Shown piece after piece: positions 43,862 through 53,553 of a stretch of DNA of 64,000 nt (position 1 is the stretch's first letter; every line of letters starts with the position of its first letter). Origin of the DNA: an uncultured Sphingorhabdus sp. (lineage in GTDB: Bacteria > Pseudomonadota > Alphaproteobacteria > Sphingomonadales > Sphingomonadaceae); NCBI GenBank assembly GCA_947492905.1, contig CANLOL010000002.1:124001-188000 (forward strand), given 5' to 3'. The notes beneath the pieces were generated by a model. The model was given only the letters and a program-made list of their open reading frames with translations, had not been told where the DNA came from and did not search any database. A program made the translations under genes and the position numbers.

Positions 43862-44839
43862 ATGGAAGTTGTAGTAGCGGATATTGGCGGCACGCATGCA
43901 CGGTTTGCCATTGCAAAATTTGATAATGGTAAAATCAAATCCCTATCGCATGAAGCGAAATTAAAAACAGCAGATTATGCCACTTTGGCGCTTGCGTGGC
44001 ATGCTTATGCAAATCAAATTAAAGAAGCATCAGCATGTGAAATGCCCAGAAGAACAGCCATTGCTATTGCTGGGCCAGTTGATCAAGAGAATATCAAATT
44101 CACCAATAATAGCTGGATAATTAATCGTTCAAATCTGGCCAAAGAAATAAATGTTGATGATTTTATTTTGCTCAACGATTTCGAAGCCGTGGCCCATACT
44201 GTTGCGGTACTAGATGATGATAGTTTCAGCCATGTTTGCGGGCCTAAAAAGGCTGCTGAATATGGCGTCACAACAGTTATTGGACCAGGCACAGGATTGG
44301 GCGTTGCGCATTTGAGCGTAACAGAAGATGGCTATTTCGTTGGTGAAACCGAGGGCGGCCATGTGGATTTTGCACCCCTTGATAGCTGGGAAGATAATCT
44401 ATTAAAAGGATTGCGAACGCATCATGGCAGAGTGTCGGTTGAACGTGTTTTGAGCGGCCCTGCACTGCGTTCATTATATAATGCTCTGACCAAAGAAGGT
44501 GAGCGATTAGATGTTGATGACAAGGGTTTATGGACTTTGGCATTAGAGGGAAAAGACGAACGTGCGGTGGCGGCATTAAATCGTTTCTTATTATCCTATG
44601 GGGCTATTGCTGGAGATTTAGCTTTAGCGCATGGGGCAAATAAAGTGATATTGACGGGCGGACTGGGTATTCGTTTGGTTGATCATATTCCGTCCTCTGG
44701 CTTTTGTGGTCGGTTTTCTGCCAAGGGGCGTTTCCAATCTAAAATGGAACAAATTACTGTTCAACAATTGCGTTATGATGAGCCTGGGTTATATGGAGCA
44801 GCAGCGGCTTATCTTAAGTCACTGGAAAATGTTAAATAA
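43862..44839 (+). CDS. glk: Glucokinase
   Basis: The 325-residue ROK-independent bacterial glucokinase begins VVADIGGTHARFAIAK (phosphate loop) and has TVIGPGTGLGVAHL and EGGHVDFAPLD. It phosphorylates glucose. It starts 2 bp after the edd stop and 15 bp before eda, so the three form one operon for glucose breakdown through the Entner-Doudoroff pathway. Confidence 0.95.
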   Translation: MEVVVADIGGTHARFAIAKFDNGKIKSLSHEAKLKTADYATLALAWHAYANQIKEASACEMPRRTAIAIAGPVDQENIKFTNNSWIINRSNLAKEINVDDFILLNDFEAVAHTVAVLDDDSFSHVCGPKKAAEYGVTTVIGPGTGLGVAHLSVTEDGYFVGETEGGHVDFAPLDSWEDNLLKGLRTHHGRVSVERVLSGPALRSLYNALTKEGERLDVDDKGLWTLALEGKDERAVAALNRFLLSYGAIAGDLALAHGANKVILTGGLGIRLVDHIPSSGFCGRFSAKGRFQSKMEQITVQQLRYDEPGLYGAAAAYLKSLENVK

Positions 44840-44854
44840 TAAGGAATCCCCAGA

Positions 44855-45466
44855 ATGAACAAAATTGGCACTATCATGCGCACTGCTCCCGTTATACCAG
44901 TATTGGTAATTGAAAATGTGGACCATGCTATTCCAATTGCTCAAGCTCTGGTTGCTGGCGGTTTACGCGTATTAGAAGTTACTTTGCGCACCGAATGCGC
45001 AATAGATGCTATTAAAGCCATGAAAACTGTCGAAGGTGCTATTGTTGGTGCAGGAACAGTATTAAATCCTGATCAGCTAAAACAATCAATTGATGCTGGT
45101 TCTGAATTTATTGTTTCGCCCGGTCTGACAGAAAATTTGGGCAAAGCGGCCCTAGATGCGGATATTCCATTCCTTCCTGGCACAGCTAATGCAGGGGATA
45201 TTATGCTTGGTATGGATTTGGGTCTGAAACATTTCAAATTTTTCCCAGCAGAAGCAGCCGGTGGCCGCAGCGCCTTAAAAGCTATTGCCGCTCCATTTGG
45301 CGATGCATTATTCTGTCCAACGGGCGGTATTAATGTTCAAACAGCGCCAGATTGGCTCGCACTTGATCCTGTATTGTGCGTTGGTGGTTCTTGGGTTGTT
45401 CCAAAAGGCGAGCCTGATACCGATCTAATTACAGCAAATGCTAAGGCTGCTGTTGCTCTAGGCTGA
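44855..45466 (+). CDS. eda: KDPG aldolase
   Basis: The 203-residue aldolase has the general base E41 (LEVTLRT) and Schiff-base Lys K128 (KFFPAEA). It splits 2-keto-3-deoxy-6-phosphogluconate to pyruvate and glyceraldehyde-3-phosphate, the last step of the pathway. AAGGAATCCCCAGA precedes the ATG. It ends the edd-glk-eda operon. Confidence 0.96.
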   Translation: MNKIGTIMRTAPVIPVLVIENVDHAIPIAQALVAGGLRVLEVTLRTECAIDAIKAMKTVEGAIVGAGTVLNPDQLKQSIDAGSEFIVSPGLTENLGKAALDADIPFLPGTANAGDIMLGMDLGLKHFKFFPAEAAGGRSALKAIAAPFGDALFCPTGGINVQTAPDWLALDPVLCVGGSWVVPKGEPDTDLITANAKAAVALG

Positions 45467-45588
45467 CAAATCATAGTTGCATTTCAAATTTAACTGCGCC
45501 ATTAATTTGAGCGGAGAGATGAAGTGCATGCAAAAGATTCATATCTTATGTGCTTCTAATATGGGCTAAGGCCCAAGGGGAGTATGAT

Positions 45589-47484
45589 ATGAAAAAATTG
45601 ATGATGAGTGCTGCGATAGTGGCATTGCTTGCTGGATGCAATCAAACAGCAAGTGATGATAGCGCAGAATCGGGCGCATTAGCGGGAAGCAATGAGCAGC
45701 CCAATGCTGACCGTAATGCTTATTTTGGCGATTTGCATATCCACACCCGCAACAGTTTTGATGCTTATATTTTTAATGTTCGCACTACCCCTGATGATGC
45801 ATATAAATTTGCCAAAGGTGAGACAATATCGCATCCTTCGGGCTATGATATAAAATTAGAAGGCCCTAAATTAGACTTTATGGCGGTTACCGACCATGCG
45901 GCCTATTTGGGGCATCTTCCTGCAATGGATACTCCCGGCACTGAAATTTCTAAAAATGAAATAGCCAAGGATATGTTCAGCACTGACCCTGATAAAATAA
46001 TTCAGGCATTTTCCATTATCGGTGGCGCTATTCGTAATGGTAAAAAAATAGCAGGTGTTTTTGATGAAAATATTACCGCTGATGTTTGGAAACAGACTAT
46101 AGAGGCGGCTGATAAATATAATAAACCGGGCGAATTTACGACTTTCTCAGCCTATGAATATACTGCAACCCGCGTTACGCGCGGTCAAGGCGGCGGCTTT
46201 GCGGGGGGGAATTTGCACCGCAATGTGGTATTTAAGGGCAGCGCACCAAGGCTTCCCTTTTCAACATTGGATTCCACTAATCCAGAAGATTTGTGGACTT
46301 GGATGGACGAACAGCGCGATGCGGGTAATGATGTTTTATCGATTCCGCACAATAGCAATGTCTCTGATGGCGAGATGTTTAAGCTGGAAACCTATGATGG
46401 CGCCCCGCTCACCAAGGCTTATGCGGATAAGCGTTTGCGCAATGAACCTATTGTAGAGATTACCCAAGTAAAGGGTACATCAGAGACTCATCCAACATTA
46501 TCACCCAATGATGAATGGGCAGATTTTGGCATTTATGAATATTTATTATCATCGCAAATCAAATCCAAAGTAAATGGCAGCTATGTTCGCGAAGCATTGG
46601 CCAATGGATTAGCGATTGAAGAAGAAACGGGCAGCAACCCCTATAAATTTGGTTTGATTGGCTCGACCGATAGCCATGTTGCTGGCGGTTCTTTTGATGA
46701 GAAAAATTTCTGGTCTAAAGTTGGTATTGTCGATGGCACGGCGGAGCGAAGAGGATCTGTGCCGCCTGATGGCAAGAAAAGCTGGGAAGGCGTGATATTG
46801 GACGCGAATGCCGATAATTGGTTCTCGCGTTGGGGTGCATCGGGTTTTGCTGCGGTATGGGCCGAGGAAAATACGCGCGAGAGCATATTTGATGCTATGC
46901 GCCGTAAAGAGGTTTTTGCTACTACGGGAACGCGCATCAAAGTTCGCTTCTTTGCCGGTTTTGATTATGACAATGCTCTATTGGATGATCCTGAAATGGT
47001 CTCAAAAGCCTATAAGGGCGGCGTACCTATGGGCGGTGATTTAATTGGCGAAAGCAAAGCGCCTAATTTCTTAGTTTGGGCGATGCGTGATCCGCTCAGT
47101 GCGCCATTACAGAGATTACAAATTGTGAAAGTTTGGGTCGAAGGCGGCAAAACCAATGAAAAAGTCTTTGATGTCGCTTGCAGCGATAATGGCACGCCCG
47201 ATGCAAATTACAGATGCCCCGATAATGGAGCGAGCGTCAATCTTAAGGACTGTTCCATTTCATCGGACAGCGGCGCGCCAGAGCTAAAAACCTATTGGCG
47301 TGATCCAGAGCATAAGAGCGATCAACGGGCGTCTTATTATGTGCGCGTGCTGGAGAATCCAGTATGTCGTTGGTCAACATGGGATGCCATCAGAGCAGGC
47401 GTGCAGCCCAATCCGAAATTACAAGCGACGATTCAAGAACGGGCATGGTCTTCGCCTATTTGGTATACGCCATCTAACGGCTGA
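45589..47484 (+). CDS. DUF3604 lipoprotein, PHP-like metal site
   Basis: The 631-residue lipoprotein has a signal peptide ending LLAGC (C17). The mature part begins with a PHP-like metal motif GDLHIHTRNSFDAYIF, then DFMAVTDHAAYLG, SIPHNSNVSDGEMF and GSTDSHVAGGSF. DUF3604 proteins have a phosphoesterase-like fold, but the reaction is not known. Start 45589 has GGGGAG upstream; the frame is open to 45550. It is the first of three closely spaced genes with a parvulin and a HupE/UreJ protein (14 bp and 4-bp overlap), which suggests one envelope-located function. Confidence 0.88.
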   Translation: MKKLMMSAAIVALLAGCNQTASDDSAESGALAGSNEQPNADRNAYFGDLHIHTRNSFDAYIFNVRTTPDDAYKFAKGETISHPSGYDIKLEGPKLDFMAVTDHAAYLGHLPAMDTPGTEISKNEIAKDMFSTDPDKIIQAFSIIGGAIRNGKKIAGVFDENITADVWKQTIEAADKYNKPGEFTTFSAYEYTATRVTRGQGGGFAGGNLHRNVVFKGSAPRLPFSTLDSTNPEDLWTWMDEQRDAGNDVLSIPHNSNVSDGEMFKLETYDGAPLTKAYADKRLRNEPIVEITQVKGTSETHPTLSPNDEWADFGIYEYLLSSQIKSKVNGSYVREALANGLAIEEETGSNPYKFGLIGSTDSHVAGGSFDEKNFWSKVGIVDGTAERRGSVPPDGKKSWEGVILDANADNWFSRWGASGFAAVWAEENTRESIFDAMRRKEVFATTGTRIKVRFFAGFDYDNALLDDPEMVSKAYKGGVPMGGDLIGESKAPNFLVWAMRDPLSAPLQRLQIVKVWVEGGKTNEKVFDVACSDNGTPDANYRCPDNGASVNLKDCSISSDSGAPELKTYWRDPEHKSDQRASYYVRVLENPVCRWSTWDAIRAGVQPNPKLQATIQERAWSSPIWYTPSNG

Positions 47485-47498
47485 TTGGCTCTAAAAAT

Positions 47499-48329
47499 AT
47501 GAAGCGATATTTCCGCGAACCAATAGTCCATTTTGTCATTTTGGGCGCATTGCTAGTTTTCATCCACTCATTGTGGAATGTTTGGCAGGGCGTCCAAGGG
47601 CGCACTATCACTGTAAGCGCATCTGAAATTGAACGATTAAGCCAAGCTTGGTCAAACACTTCGGGACGTGCCCCTAATGATAAAGATATTGATTATATTA
47701 TCGATCAATATGTCAAAGAAGAAGTTTTGGTGCGCGAAGCGCAGCGGCTTGGATTAGAGGAAGGCGATGTGATTATGCGCCGCCGATTGGCGCAAAAAAT
47801 GGACTTTCTTATCAGCGCAGAAGGTGAAGCAGAAGACGCTAGCGATAGAGAATTACGAGCTTTTTATGATGAGAATAAAGCGCAATTTGCAAGCAGTGAG
47901 CGGCGCAGTTTTAATCATATCTATTTAAGCCCTGAAAAATATGGCGATGGAATAGAAAGCCAAGCGCAGCAAATATTAGAGCAGTTAAAATCGGGTGCTG
48001 ACTGGAAAGGGTTGGGTGATCCTTTTATTCAAAAACGTTCCTATGCAGTTATACCCCAAGCCGAGGTAGGGCGTTTATTTGGCCCTGATTTTGCGACCGC
48101 AATATTTACGCTTAACCAAGGGCAATGGAGCGGCCCAATTGGCAGCGCTTTTGGTTTGCATTTGGTTAGAATTGAAACCGTTGATGATGCTTTGCAGGCA
48201 GATTTTGAATCTGTGAAACCCCAAGTGAGGGACGCATGGCGCGCGCAGCAACAATTGGAATTTAAAGCGCAAAAGGTTGATGATCTCGTATCGGGCTATA
48301 CTATTCTCATCGAAGATATTGATAAATGA
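47499..48329 (+). CDS. Membrane-anchored parvulin-type peptidyl-prolyl isomerase
   Basis: The 276-residue protein has one N-terminal membrane helix (about 8-27), a SurA/PpiD-like helical region (about 35-115) and a PpiC rotamase domain (about 120-245) with SSERRSFNHIYLSPEKYGDG and PQAEVGRLFGPDFATAIFTLNQGQWSGPIGSAFGLHLVRI. It is probably a periplasm-facing foldase. It overlaps the next gene by 4 bp. In this operon it may fold the DUF3604 lipoprotein or the HupE/UreJ protein. Confidence 0.88.
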   Translation: MKRYFREPIVHFVILGALLVFIHSLWNVWQGVQGRTITVSASEIERLSQAWSNTSGRAPNDKDIDYIIDQYVKEEVLVREAQRLGLEEGDVIMRRRLAQKMDFLISAEGEAEDASDRELRAFYDENKAQFASSERRSFNHIYLSPEKYGDGIESQAQQILEQLKSGADWKGLGDPFIQKRSYAVIPQAEVGRLFGPDFATAIFTLNQGQWSGPIGSAFGLHLVRIETVDDALQADFESVKPQVRDAWRAQQQLEFKAQKVDDLVSGYTILIEDIDK

Positions 48330-49288
48330 TCTGGCGGTTTTTGTGCATCTTAATTGCATGTTTCGCGGCGCAAAATGCCTATGCCCATGAAGTACGGCCC
48401 GCAGCATTAGAGATTGAGCAAAGCGCCGATAAGCAAATTAATGTCACTTGGAAGCTGCCTATTACCAATGGTAAGAAGCTTAAATTATTTCCAAAATTCC
48501 CAGATGAATGCCAGCTACCCGATGATAGTCAGCAAAAAATTATCGATGGTATCATCGTTGAAAGCTGGCAGATGCAGTGCGCGCTCGACACAGGCAGCAT
48601 AAGCATAGAGGGCCTTGAAAATGTCCTTACTGATGTATTTGTGCGCATAAAACGCATTGGGCAGGATGAGCAAATTTCTTTGTTGCGCCCTTCGGATAAT
48701 CTGTTGGATTTATCCAAACCAGAGGGAGCAGCTTATAGCGAATATATCGGCATCGGTGTTGAACATATGATCTTTGGTTGGGATCATTTATTATTCGTAT
48801 TGGCGTTACTTTTGATCGTATCGCGCAGACAAATATTATGGGTCATCACTGCTTTTACATTGGGTCATAGCATCACATTAGGGCTAACGGCTCTGGGGTT
48901 ATTGTCTCTGCCCAGCGGGCCAATAGAATTGCTGATTGCGCTTTCCATATTCTTTTTGGCGATAGAGGCGATGCGCAAATTAAAAAATGGCACTAGCATT
49001 ACGATAGAATATCCGTGGATTATCGCCATAGCTTTTGGATTGCTGCACGGCCTTGGTTTTGCAGGTGCTTTATCAGAGATAGGACTGCCCAAAGGCAATG
49101 AATTATGGGCTTTGGCCATGTTCAATATTGGCATTGAACTGGGGCAGATATTGTTCATAATTATCGCCGCTTCGCTCTATGCATTCAACAGGCATATGGC
49201 ATGGTTTAGTGAATATAAGATCAAAATAATTTTAATCTATATGCTTGGCACAATGGGAGCTTATTTCACGCTAACGCGGATATTTTAA
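48326..49288 (+). CDS. HupE/UreJ-family membrane protein
   Basis: The 320-residue protein has a signal peptide (cut after about AYA, residue 20) and an N-terminal periplasmic domain of about 120 residues. A C-terminal HupE/UreJ_2 membrane domain with about six helices follows, carrying conserved EHMIFGWDHLLFVLALL, TLGHSITLGLTALG and LLHGLGFAGALSEIGLP. The buried His and Asp resemble those of HupE/UreJ nickel permeases, so a metal-transport role is possible. No urease or hydrogenase is in the window. It overlaps the parvulin gene by 4 bp. Confidence 0.88.
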   Translation: MIWRFLCILIACFAAQNAYAHEVRPAALEIEQSADKQINVTWKLPITNGKKLKLFPKFPDECQLPDDSQQKIIDGIIVESWQMQCALDTGSISIEGLENVLTDVFVRIKRIGQDEQISLLRPSDNLLDLSKPEGAAYSEYIGIGVEHMIFGWDHLLFVLALLLIVSRRQILWVITAFTLGHSITLGLTALGLLSLPSGPIELLIALSIFFLAIEAMRKLKNGTSITIEYPWIIAIAFGLLHGLGFAGALSEIGLPKGNELWALAMFNIGIELGQILFIIIAASLYAFNRHMAWFSEYKIKIILIYMLGTMGAYFTLTRIF

Positions 49289-49318
49289 TCCATACAGACT
49301 ATCATATCGCTATGGATT
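49287..49318. terminator. Inverted repeat between convergent genes
   Basis: AATCCATA at 49287-49294 and TATGGATT at 49311-49318 form a perfect 8-bp stem with a 16-nt loop, exactly filling the gap between the HupE/UreJ-family gene and gltX. There is no T run on either side; a bidirectional stop is possible. Confidence 0.35.
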
Positions 49319-50800
49319 TCAGAGTAATTCTTCCCAAGCTTTCGCTTCCTTCTTGGTCGGTGCGCCCAATAATTCAATCGCATGACGCAGACGTTGACGC
49401 ATAATATCACGCCCCAAATGGGTTATGGCATCAAATAATGGAACAGATTGCATGGAACCTGTCGTTGCAACATACATGGCTTGAATTAAGAATTTTAGCT
49501 TAATGTCGAGTTTTTCCGCTGTATTGCGTAAAATCCCTTCTATGGTTTCTTTGTCCCATACAGCTGCTGCATCGAATTGCATCAACACAAGATGATAGAT
49601 TTGGCGCTGTGTTAATTCCTCTAGCTTGACTTGGCGCAGATTTTCTTGGGTTTGCCCCTCGATACGGTTCATGAAGAAAAAGCTGAGCAAATCTCCAAGG
49701 TCGGATAATTTGGTAATCCGGGTTTGCGCCATTTGCGCAATTGGTTTTAGATATTCATCATTGAGCGCCCATGTTTTTACTTTGTCTAAAAACTCTTCGC
49801 TATCCATATTTTCGCGCAGATAACGTCCATTCAGCCAATCCAATTTATCCATGTCAAACACAGGGCCGCCCAAGGATATATTGTTGGCATCAAAATCTTT
49901 GACCATATCATCAATGGTCATCATTTCCTCGCCCTCTGAAGAAGCACGTGCAAATAGACCTAAGAAATTTATAAGCGCTTCGGGCAAATATCCTGCGCGT
50001 TCAAAATATAATATGCTGGTTGGGTTTTTGCGTTTAGAGAGTTTTGATTTATCCAAATTCCGCAACAATGGTAGATGCGTTAGTACCGGAGCTTCCCAAC
50101 CAAAATATTGATAAAGCAATAGATGTTTGGGGGCAGAGCTAATCCATTCCTCGCCGCGCATCACATGCGTAATGCCCATCAAATGATCGTCCACCACATT
50201 GGCAAGGTGATAGGTAGGCAGGCCATCAGATTTCATCAACACTTGCATGTCAACTTCGGGCCATTCAAATTCAATATCGCCTCTGATAGTATCATGGACA
50301 ATGCATTTACCCTCGACTGGGATTTTCAGGCGTACCACAAAGGGCGTATTTTCTGCTTCATGTTTGGCATGGTCTTCGGGATTGAGGCGCAAACATGTGC
50401 CATCATAGCGCGGCGGCATACCAGATTTCATCTGAGCTTTGCGCATATTGGTTAAGCGTTCAGCATCACAATAACATTTAAATGCATTGCCATCATCGAG
50501 CAGCTTTTGTGCATGCTCAGTATAAATTTCACTACGCTCGCTTTGACGATAGGGGCCATTAGGGCCGCCAACATCGGGGCCTTCATCCCATTCAAAACCA
50601 AGCCAACGCAGGGATTTGATAATCATATCTTCGGACGCACGCGTAGAGCGAACTTGGTCTGTATCCTCAATGCGCAAGATAGATTTGCCACCATGTTTTT
50701 TCGTAAAACAATGGTTCATAAGTGCGATATAAGCCGTTCCAACATGCGGATCACCGGTTGGGCTAGGGGCTATACGGGTTTTAATCATTCTATCGCTCAT
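49319..50800 (-). CDS. gltX: Glutamyl-tRNA synthetase
   Basis: The 493-residue class I synthetase has the HIGH-like RIAPSPTGDPHVGTAY, and the KMSKS-like KLSKRKNPTS. The anticodon-binding domain fills the C-terminal part. It charges tRNA-Glu (and in many alphaproteobacteria tRNA-Gln, then amidated by GatCAB). GAGATAAAT precedes the ATG at 50800. The protein is normal length; a second gltX elsewhere is common in relatives. Confidence 0.95.
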   Translation of the reverse strand: MSDRMIKTRIAPSPTGDPHVGTAYIALMNHCFTKKHGGKSILRIEDTDQVRSTRASEDMIIKSLRWLGFEWDEGPDVGGPNGPYRQSERSEIYTEHAQKLLDDGNAFKCYCDAERLTNMRKAQMKSGMPPRYDGTCLRLNPEDHAKHEAENTPFVVRLKIPVEGKCIVHDTIRGDIEFEWPEVDMQVLMKSDGLPTYHLANVVDDHLMGITHVMRGEEWISSAPKHLLLYQYFGWEAPVLTHLPLLRNLDKSKLSKRKNPTSILYFERAGYLPEALINFLGLFARASSEGEEMMTIDDMVKDFDANNISLGGPVFDMDKLDWLNGRYLRENMDSEEFLDKVKTWALNDEYLKPIAQMAQTRITKLSDLGDLLSFFFMNRIEGQTQENLRQVKLEELTQRQIYHLVLMQFDAAAVWDKETIEGILRNTAEKLDIKLKFLIQAMYVATTGSMQSVPLFDAITHLGRDIMRQRLRHAIELLGAPTKKEAKAWEELL

Positions 50801-50995
50801 ATTTATCTCGCATATTTAAAACTTGCGCTTTTCAGCACTTTGGTGATGCCATTAACAGCCAATACGCCATTGGCCAAGCCGCTACTGTCCTAATCACCAT
50901 ATTTATTTGCGCATTATGGTTTTGCTGAGATCATATATATGTCATAAAGCTAGGGTAGAGAATGCATAATCAAACATATTGACGGGATGCTAGCT

Positions 50996-52366
50996 ATGAA
51001 AATCAACAGAAGGCAATTGGGCACAGGTGTTGGCGCCGCCGCTATAGCAGCCTTATCAGCGCGCAGTTTTGCGGAGATGCCGGCTGGCGGTGCTAGCGAA
51101 GTGCCCGGATATGGTGCATTGATAAAAGACCCCAATGCTTTGCTCGATTTGCCAGAAGGGTTTTCATATAGGGTCATTTCGCGGCTTGGTAATGTGATGA
51201 GCGATGGCAATGTTGTGCCCAATGCTGCCGATGGTATGGGATGCCTTGATTTAGGAAATGGCAAGGTTGCATTGGTGCGCAATCATGAACTGCGACCAAG
51301 CCAAATTAGAGAAGGGGCATTGCGCGAGCCACCTAAAGCAGGTTTCAAAAGCTATGATACACATAAAGAGCGCGGTTATCCTTTGCCGGGTGGCACTACG
51401 ACGCTAATTTATGATATAAAAACGCAAAAATTAGAGAGCGAGTGGCTCTCGCTAAATGGCACTATAAGAAATTGTTCGGGCGGAATAACGCCGTGGGGCA
51501 GTTGGTTATCTTGCGAAGAAACAACCGAAAAAGCAGGTGGTGATGCCAATAAGGATCATGGCTATGTTTTTGAAGTGCCTATAGAGCAGGGCAAAATGGC
51601 GGACCCAACCCCGCTTAAGGATATGGGGCGATTTAATCATGAAGCCGTCTGTGTCGATCCGCGCACAGGCATTGTCTATTTAACCGAAGATAGCAATGAC
51701 AGCCTATTTTATCGTTTCATACCCAAGGTTAAGGGCAAATTAGCCGAAGGCGGAAAATTACAGGCTTTGGCCTATGAAGCCACGCCATCGGTTGACACGC
51801 GCAATTGGGACCAATTGGCAATAAAAATTGGTGATGAGCATGGTGTTCGCTGGATTGATATGGATGATGTAGAGAGCCCTAATGATGATCTGCGCAAACG
51901 CGGTCACAAAGCTGGAGCGGCGATTTTTGCGCGCGGTGAGGGCGTTATATGGGACGGCGATCAACTTTATTTTGCATCAACGAGCGGCGGGAAAGCTAAA
52001 TATGGGCAAATCTTCCGCTATACGCCAAACCCGCTTGATGATGGCCGTGATGCGGCTGTGCCATCGGGTACATTATCGCTATTTTTGGAATCGAATGATC
52101 CAGCATTTTATAATTATGGCGATAATTTATGCGTTATGCCCAACGGTCATTTGATGGTATGCGAAGATCAATATACAGCGATAGTGAATAATCATCTGCG
52201 CGGCGTTAATAAAGAAGGTAAGACTTATATTTTTGGCCGCAGCCAGGTACAGACTGAATTTGCAGGAGCATGTTTCTCTCCCGATGGGCAGACTATGTTT
52301 GTCAATCTTTATGCACCGACTTATACTTTTGCGATTACAGGGCCATGGGATAGCGTAAGGGCGTAA
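50996..52366 (+). CDS. PhoX-like (DUF839) protein, Tat-exported
   Basis: The 456-residue protein begins with a twin-arginine signal (INRRQLGTGVGAAAIAALSARSFA). It has the PhoX/DUF839 motifs: LVRNHELRP, GGTTTLIYD, SGGITPWGSWLSCEETTE, GRFNHEAVCVDPRTGIVYLTEDSNDSLFYRFIP and CFSPDGQTMFVNL. PhoX is a Ca/Fe alkaline phosphatase that frees phosphate from organic esters. This copy is shorter than classic PhoX (about 650-700 residues), so the activity should be taken as provisional. ATG 50996 is set by GGGATG upstream; ATG 50987 is possible. No pho box was identified. Confidence 0.8.
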   Translation: MKINRRQLGTGVGAAAIAALSARSFAEMPAGGASEVPGYGALIKDPNALLDLPEGFSYRVISRLGNVMSDGNVVPNAADGMGCLDLGNGKVALVRNHELRPSQIREGALREPPKAGFKSYDTHKERGYPLPGGTTTLIYDIKTQKLESEWLSLNGTIRNCSGGITPWGSWLSCEETTEKAGGDANKDHGYVFEVPIEQGKMADPTPLKDMGRFNHEAVCVDPRTGIVYLTEDSNDSLFYRFIPKVKGKLAEGGKLQALAYEATPSVDTRNWDQLAIKIGDEHGVRWIDMDDVESPNDDLRKRGHKAGAAIFARGEGVIWDGDQLYFASTSGGKAKYGQIFRYTPNPLDDGRDAAVPSGTLSLFLESNDPAFYNYGDNLCVMPNGHLMVCEDQYTAIVNNHLRGVNKEGKTYIFGRSQVQTEFAGACFSPDGQTMFVNLYAPTYTFAITGPWDSVRA

Positions 52367-52447
52367 TAGCGATACCGATTTTATGACCAATGATTAGCTT
52401 TTATATATCGGCTTGCTTTTTTGATTGTGCCTATTCAAAGGTAAATT

Positions 52448-53503
52448 ATGAACGAAAATATAGCCTGTATAGAGCAAGCAAAAAAAGACATGGTTTCAAA
52501 TTGTCTGAATTGCGGTCAGTCACTATCTCAAGATTATTGCGCTAATTGTGGGCAATCTCGGCACATACATCGTTCCTTTGCGGCGGTGTGGCATGATTTC
52601 TCTCATGGCGTGCTGCATTTTGATGGTAAATTTTGGCGCACATTGCCAATGCTCATGTTCAAACCAGGTGTATTGACGCGCGAATATATCGCAGGGAAAA
52701 GAGCGCAATATATATCGCCAATGGCTCTATTCCTATTTTCTATATTCCTAATGTTTGCGGTTTTTTCATTTGTTGGATCGCCAATAACAGAATTTAATGA
52801 GCAAAGTGTTGAGAGTATAAAAGAGGTAGCTTCTGAAACTAAAGAAGGATTGTTGGTTGCAAGAGAACAGATAGAAAATGACATAGCATCTGGGAAACTA
52901 GTAGATGAGAATGGCTCCTCCAACGTTGACAAGCTGAAGGGAATTGAGATTGCTCTCGGGGCGCTAGGTGATGAAGAACAATTAGGTGATGAAGAACAAT
53001 CAAGTGAAGGTAGAGAAGATTTTGTGCAAGTTGATGGCCTTGATGAAGTTTTAGAAGGTAAAAAAGAACTGAAAAAGCAAGTTGAGAGTTGGATTGATTT
53101 GATTAACAACAATTCTGAATTGCTTCTGTATAAGATGAAATCTAGCGGTTATAAATTTTCATGGTTATTAATCCCCATATCTTTGCCCTTTGTCTGGCTT
53201 GCCATGTTGGGCGTGCGCGGTCATCATTTTTACGATCATGCGATATTTACCATTTATTCCATGAGTTTTGTCACATTATTATTCATAACTTTGGCTATCA
53301 TGGGAAGCATTGGATTTTTAAGCGGCTGGTTGATTCCAGCGGGCGCAATCATTCCTTTCATTCATTTATACAAACAGATACGGCACGCTTATCAACTCTC
53401 ACGTAGGCAAACATTTTTGCGTCTAATCATCTTGTGCATTGGAATAATTTTTAGCCTATTGATTTTCTTTGCCATACTACTACTTTTGGGCATATTGGGG
53501 TAA
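52448..53503 (+). CDS. DUF3667 membrane protein with zinc ribbon
   Basis: The 351-residue protein has an N-terminal zinc ribbon (CLNCGQSLSQDYCANCGQ), a DUF3667 segment (HRSFAAVWHDFSHGVLHFDGKFWRTLPMLMFKPGVLTREYIAGKR), one membrane helix, a charged region and three C-terminal membrane helices. The charged region contains a perfect 18-bp tandem duplication giving LGDEEQLGDEEQ. Function is unknown. It lies 51 bp upstream of the polyketide synthase on the same strand, but no link was evident. Confidence 0.82.
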   Translation: MNENIACIEQAKKDMVSNCLNCGQSLSQDYCANCGQSRHIHRSFAAVWHDFSHGVLHFDGKFWRTLPMLMFKPGVLTREYIAGKRAQYISPMALFLFSIFLMFAVFSFVGSPITEFNEQSVESIKEVASETKEGLLVAREQIENDIASGKLVDENGSSNVDKLKGIEIALGALGDEEQLGDEEQSSEGREDFVQVDGLDEVLEGKKELKKQVESWIDLINNNSELLLYKMKSSGYKFSWLLIPISLPFVWLAMLGVRGHHFYDHAIFTIYSMSFVTLLFITLAIMGSIGFLSGWLIPAGAIIPFIHLYKQIRHAYQLSRRQTFLRLIILCIGIIFSLLIFFAILLLLGILG

Positions 53504-53553
53504 GCTAATATCCTTGCAACGATAAGTCCGTTGCAATTAACCGAAAGCAACTT

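Noticed and set aside
49245-49262. Sigma-54-like TTGGCAC with GC at correct spacing
   Set aside because: It lies inside the HupE/UreJ-family coding sequence near its end, with a convergent gene downstream, so a promoter there would serve no gene.
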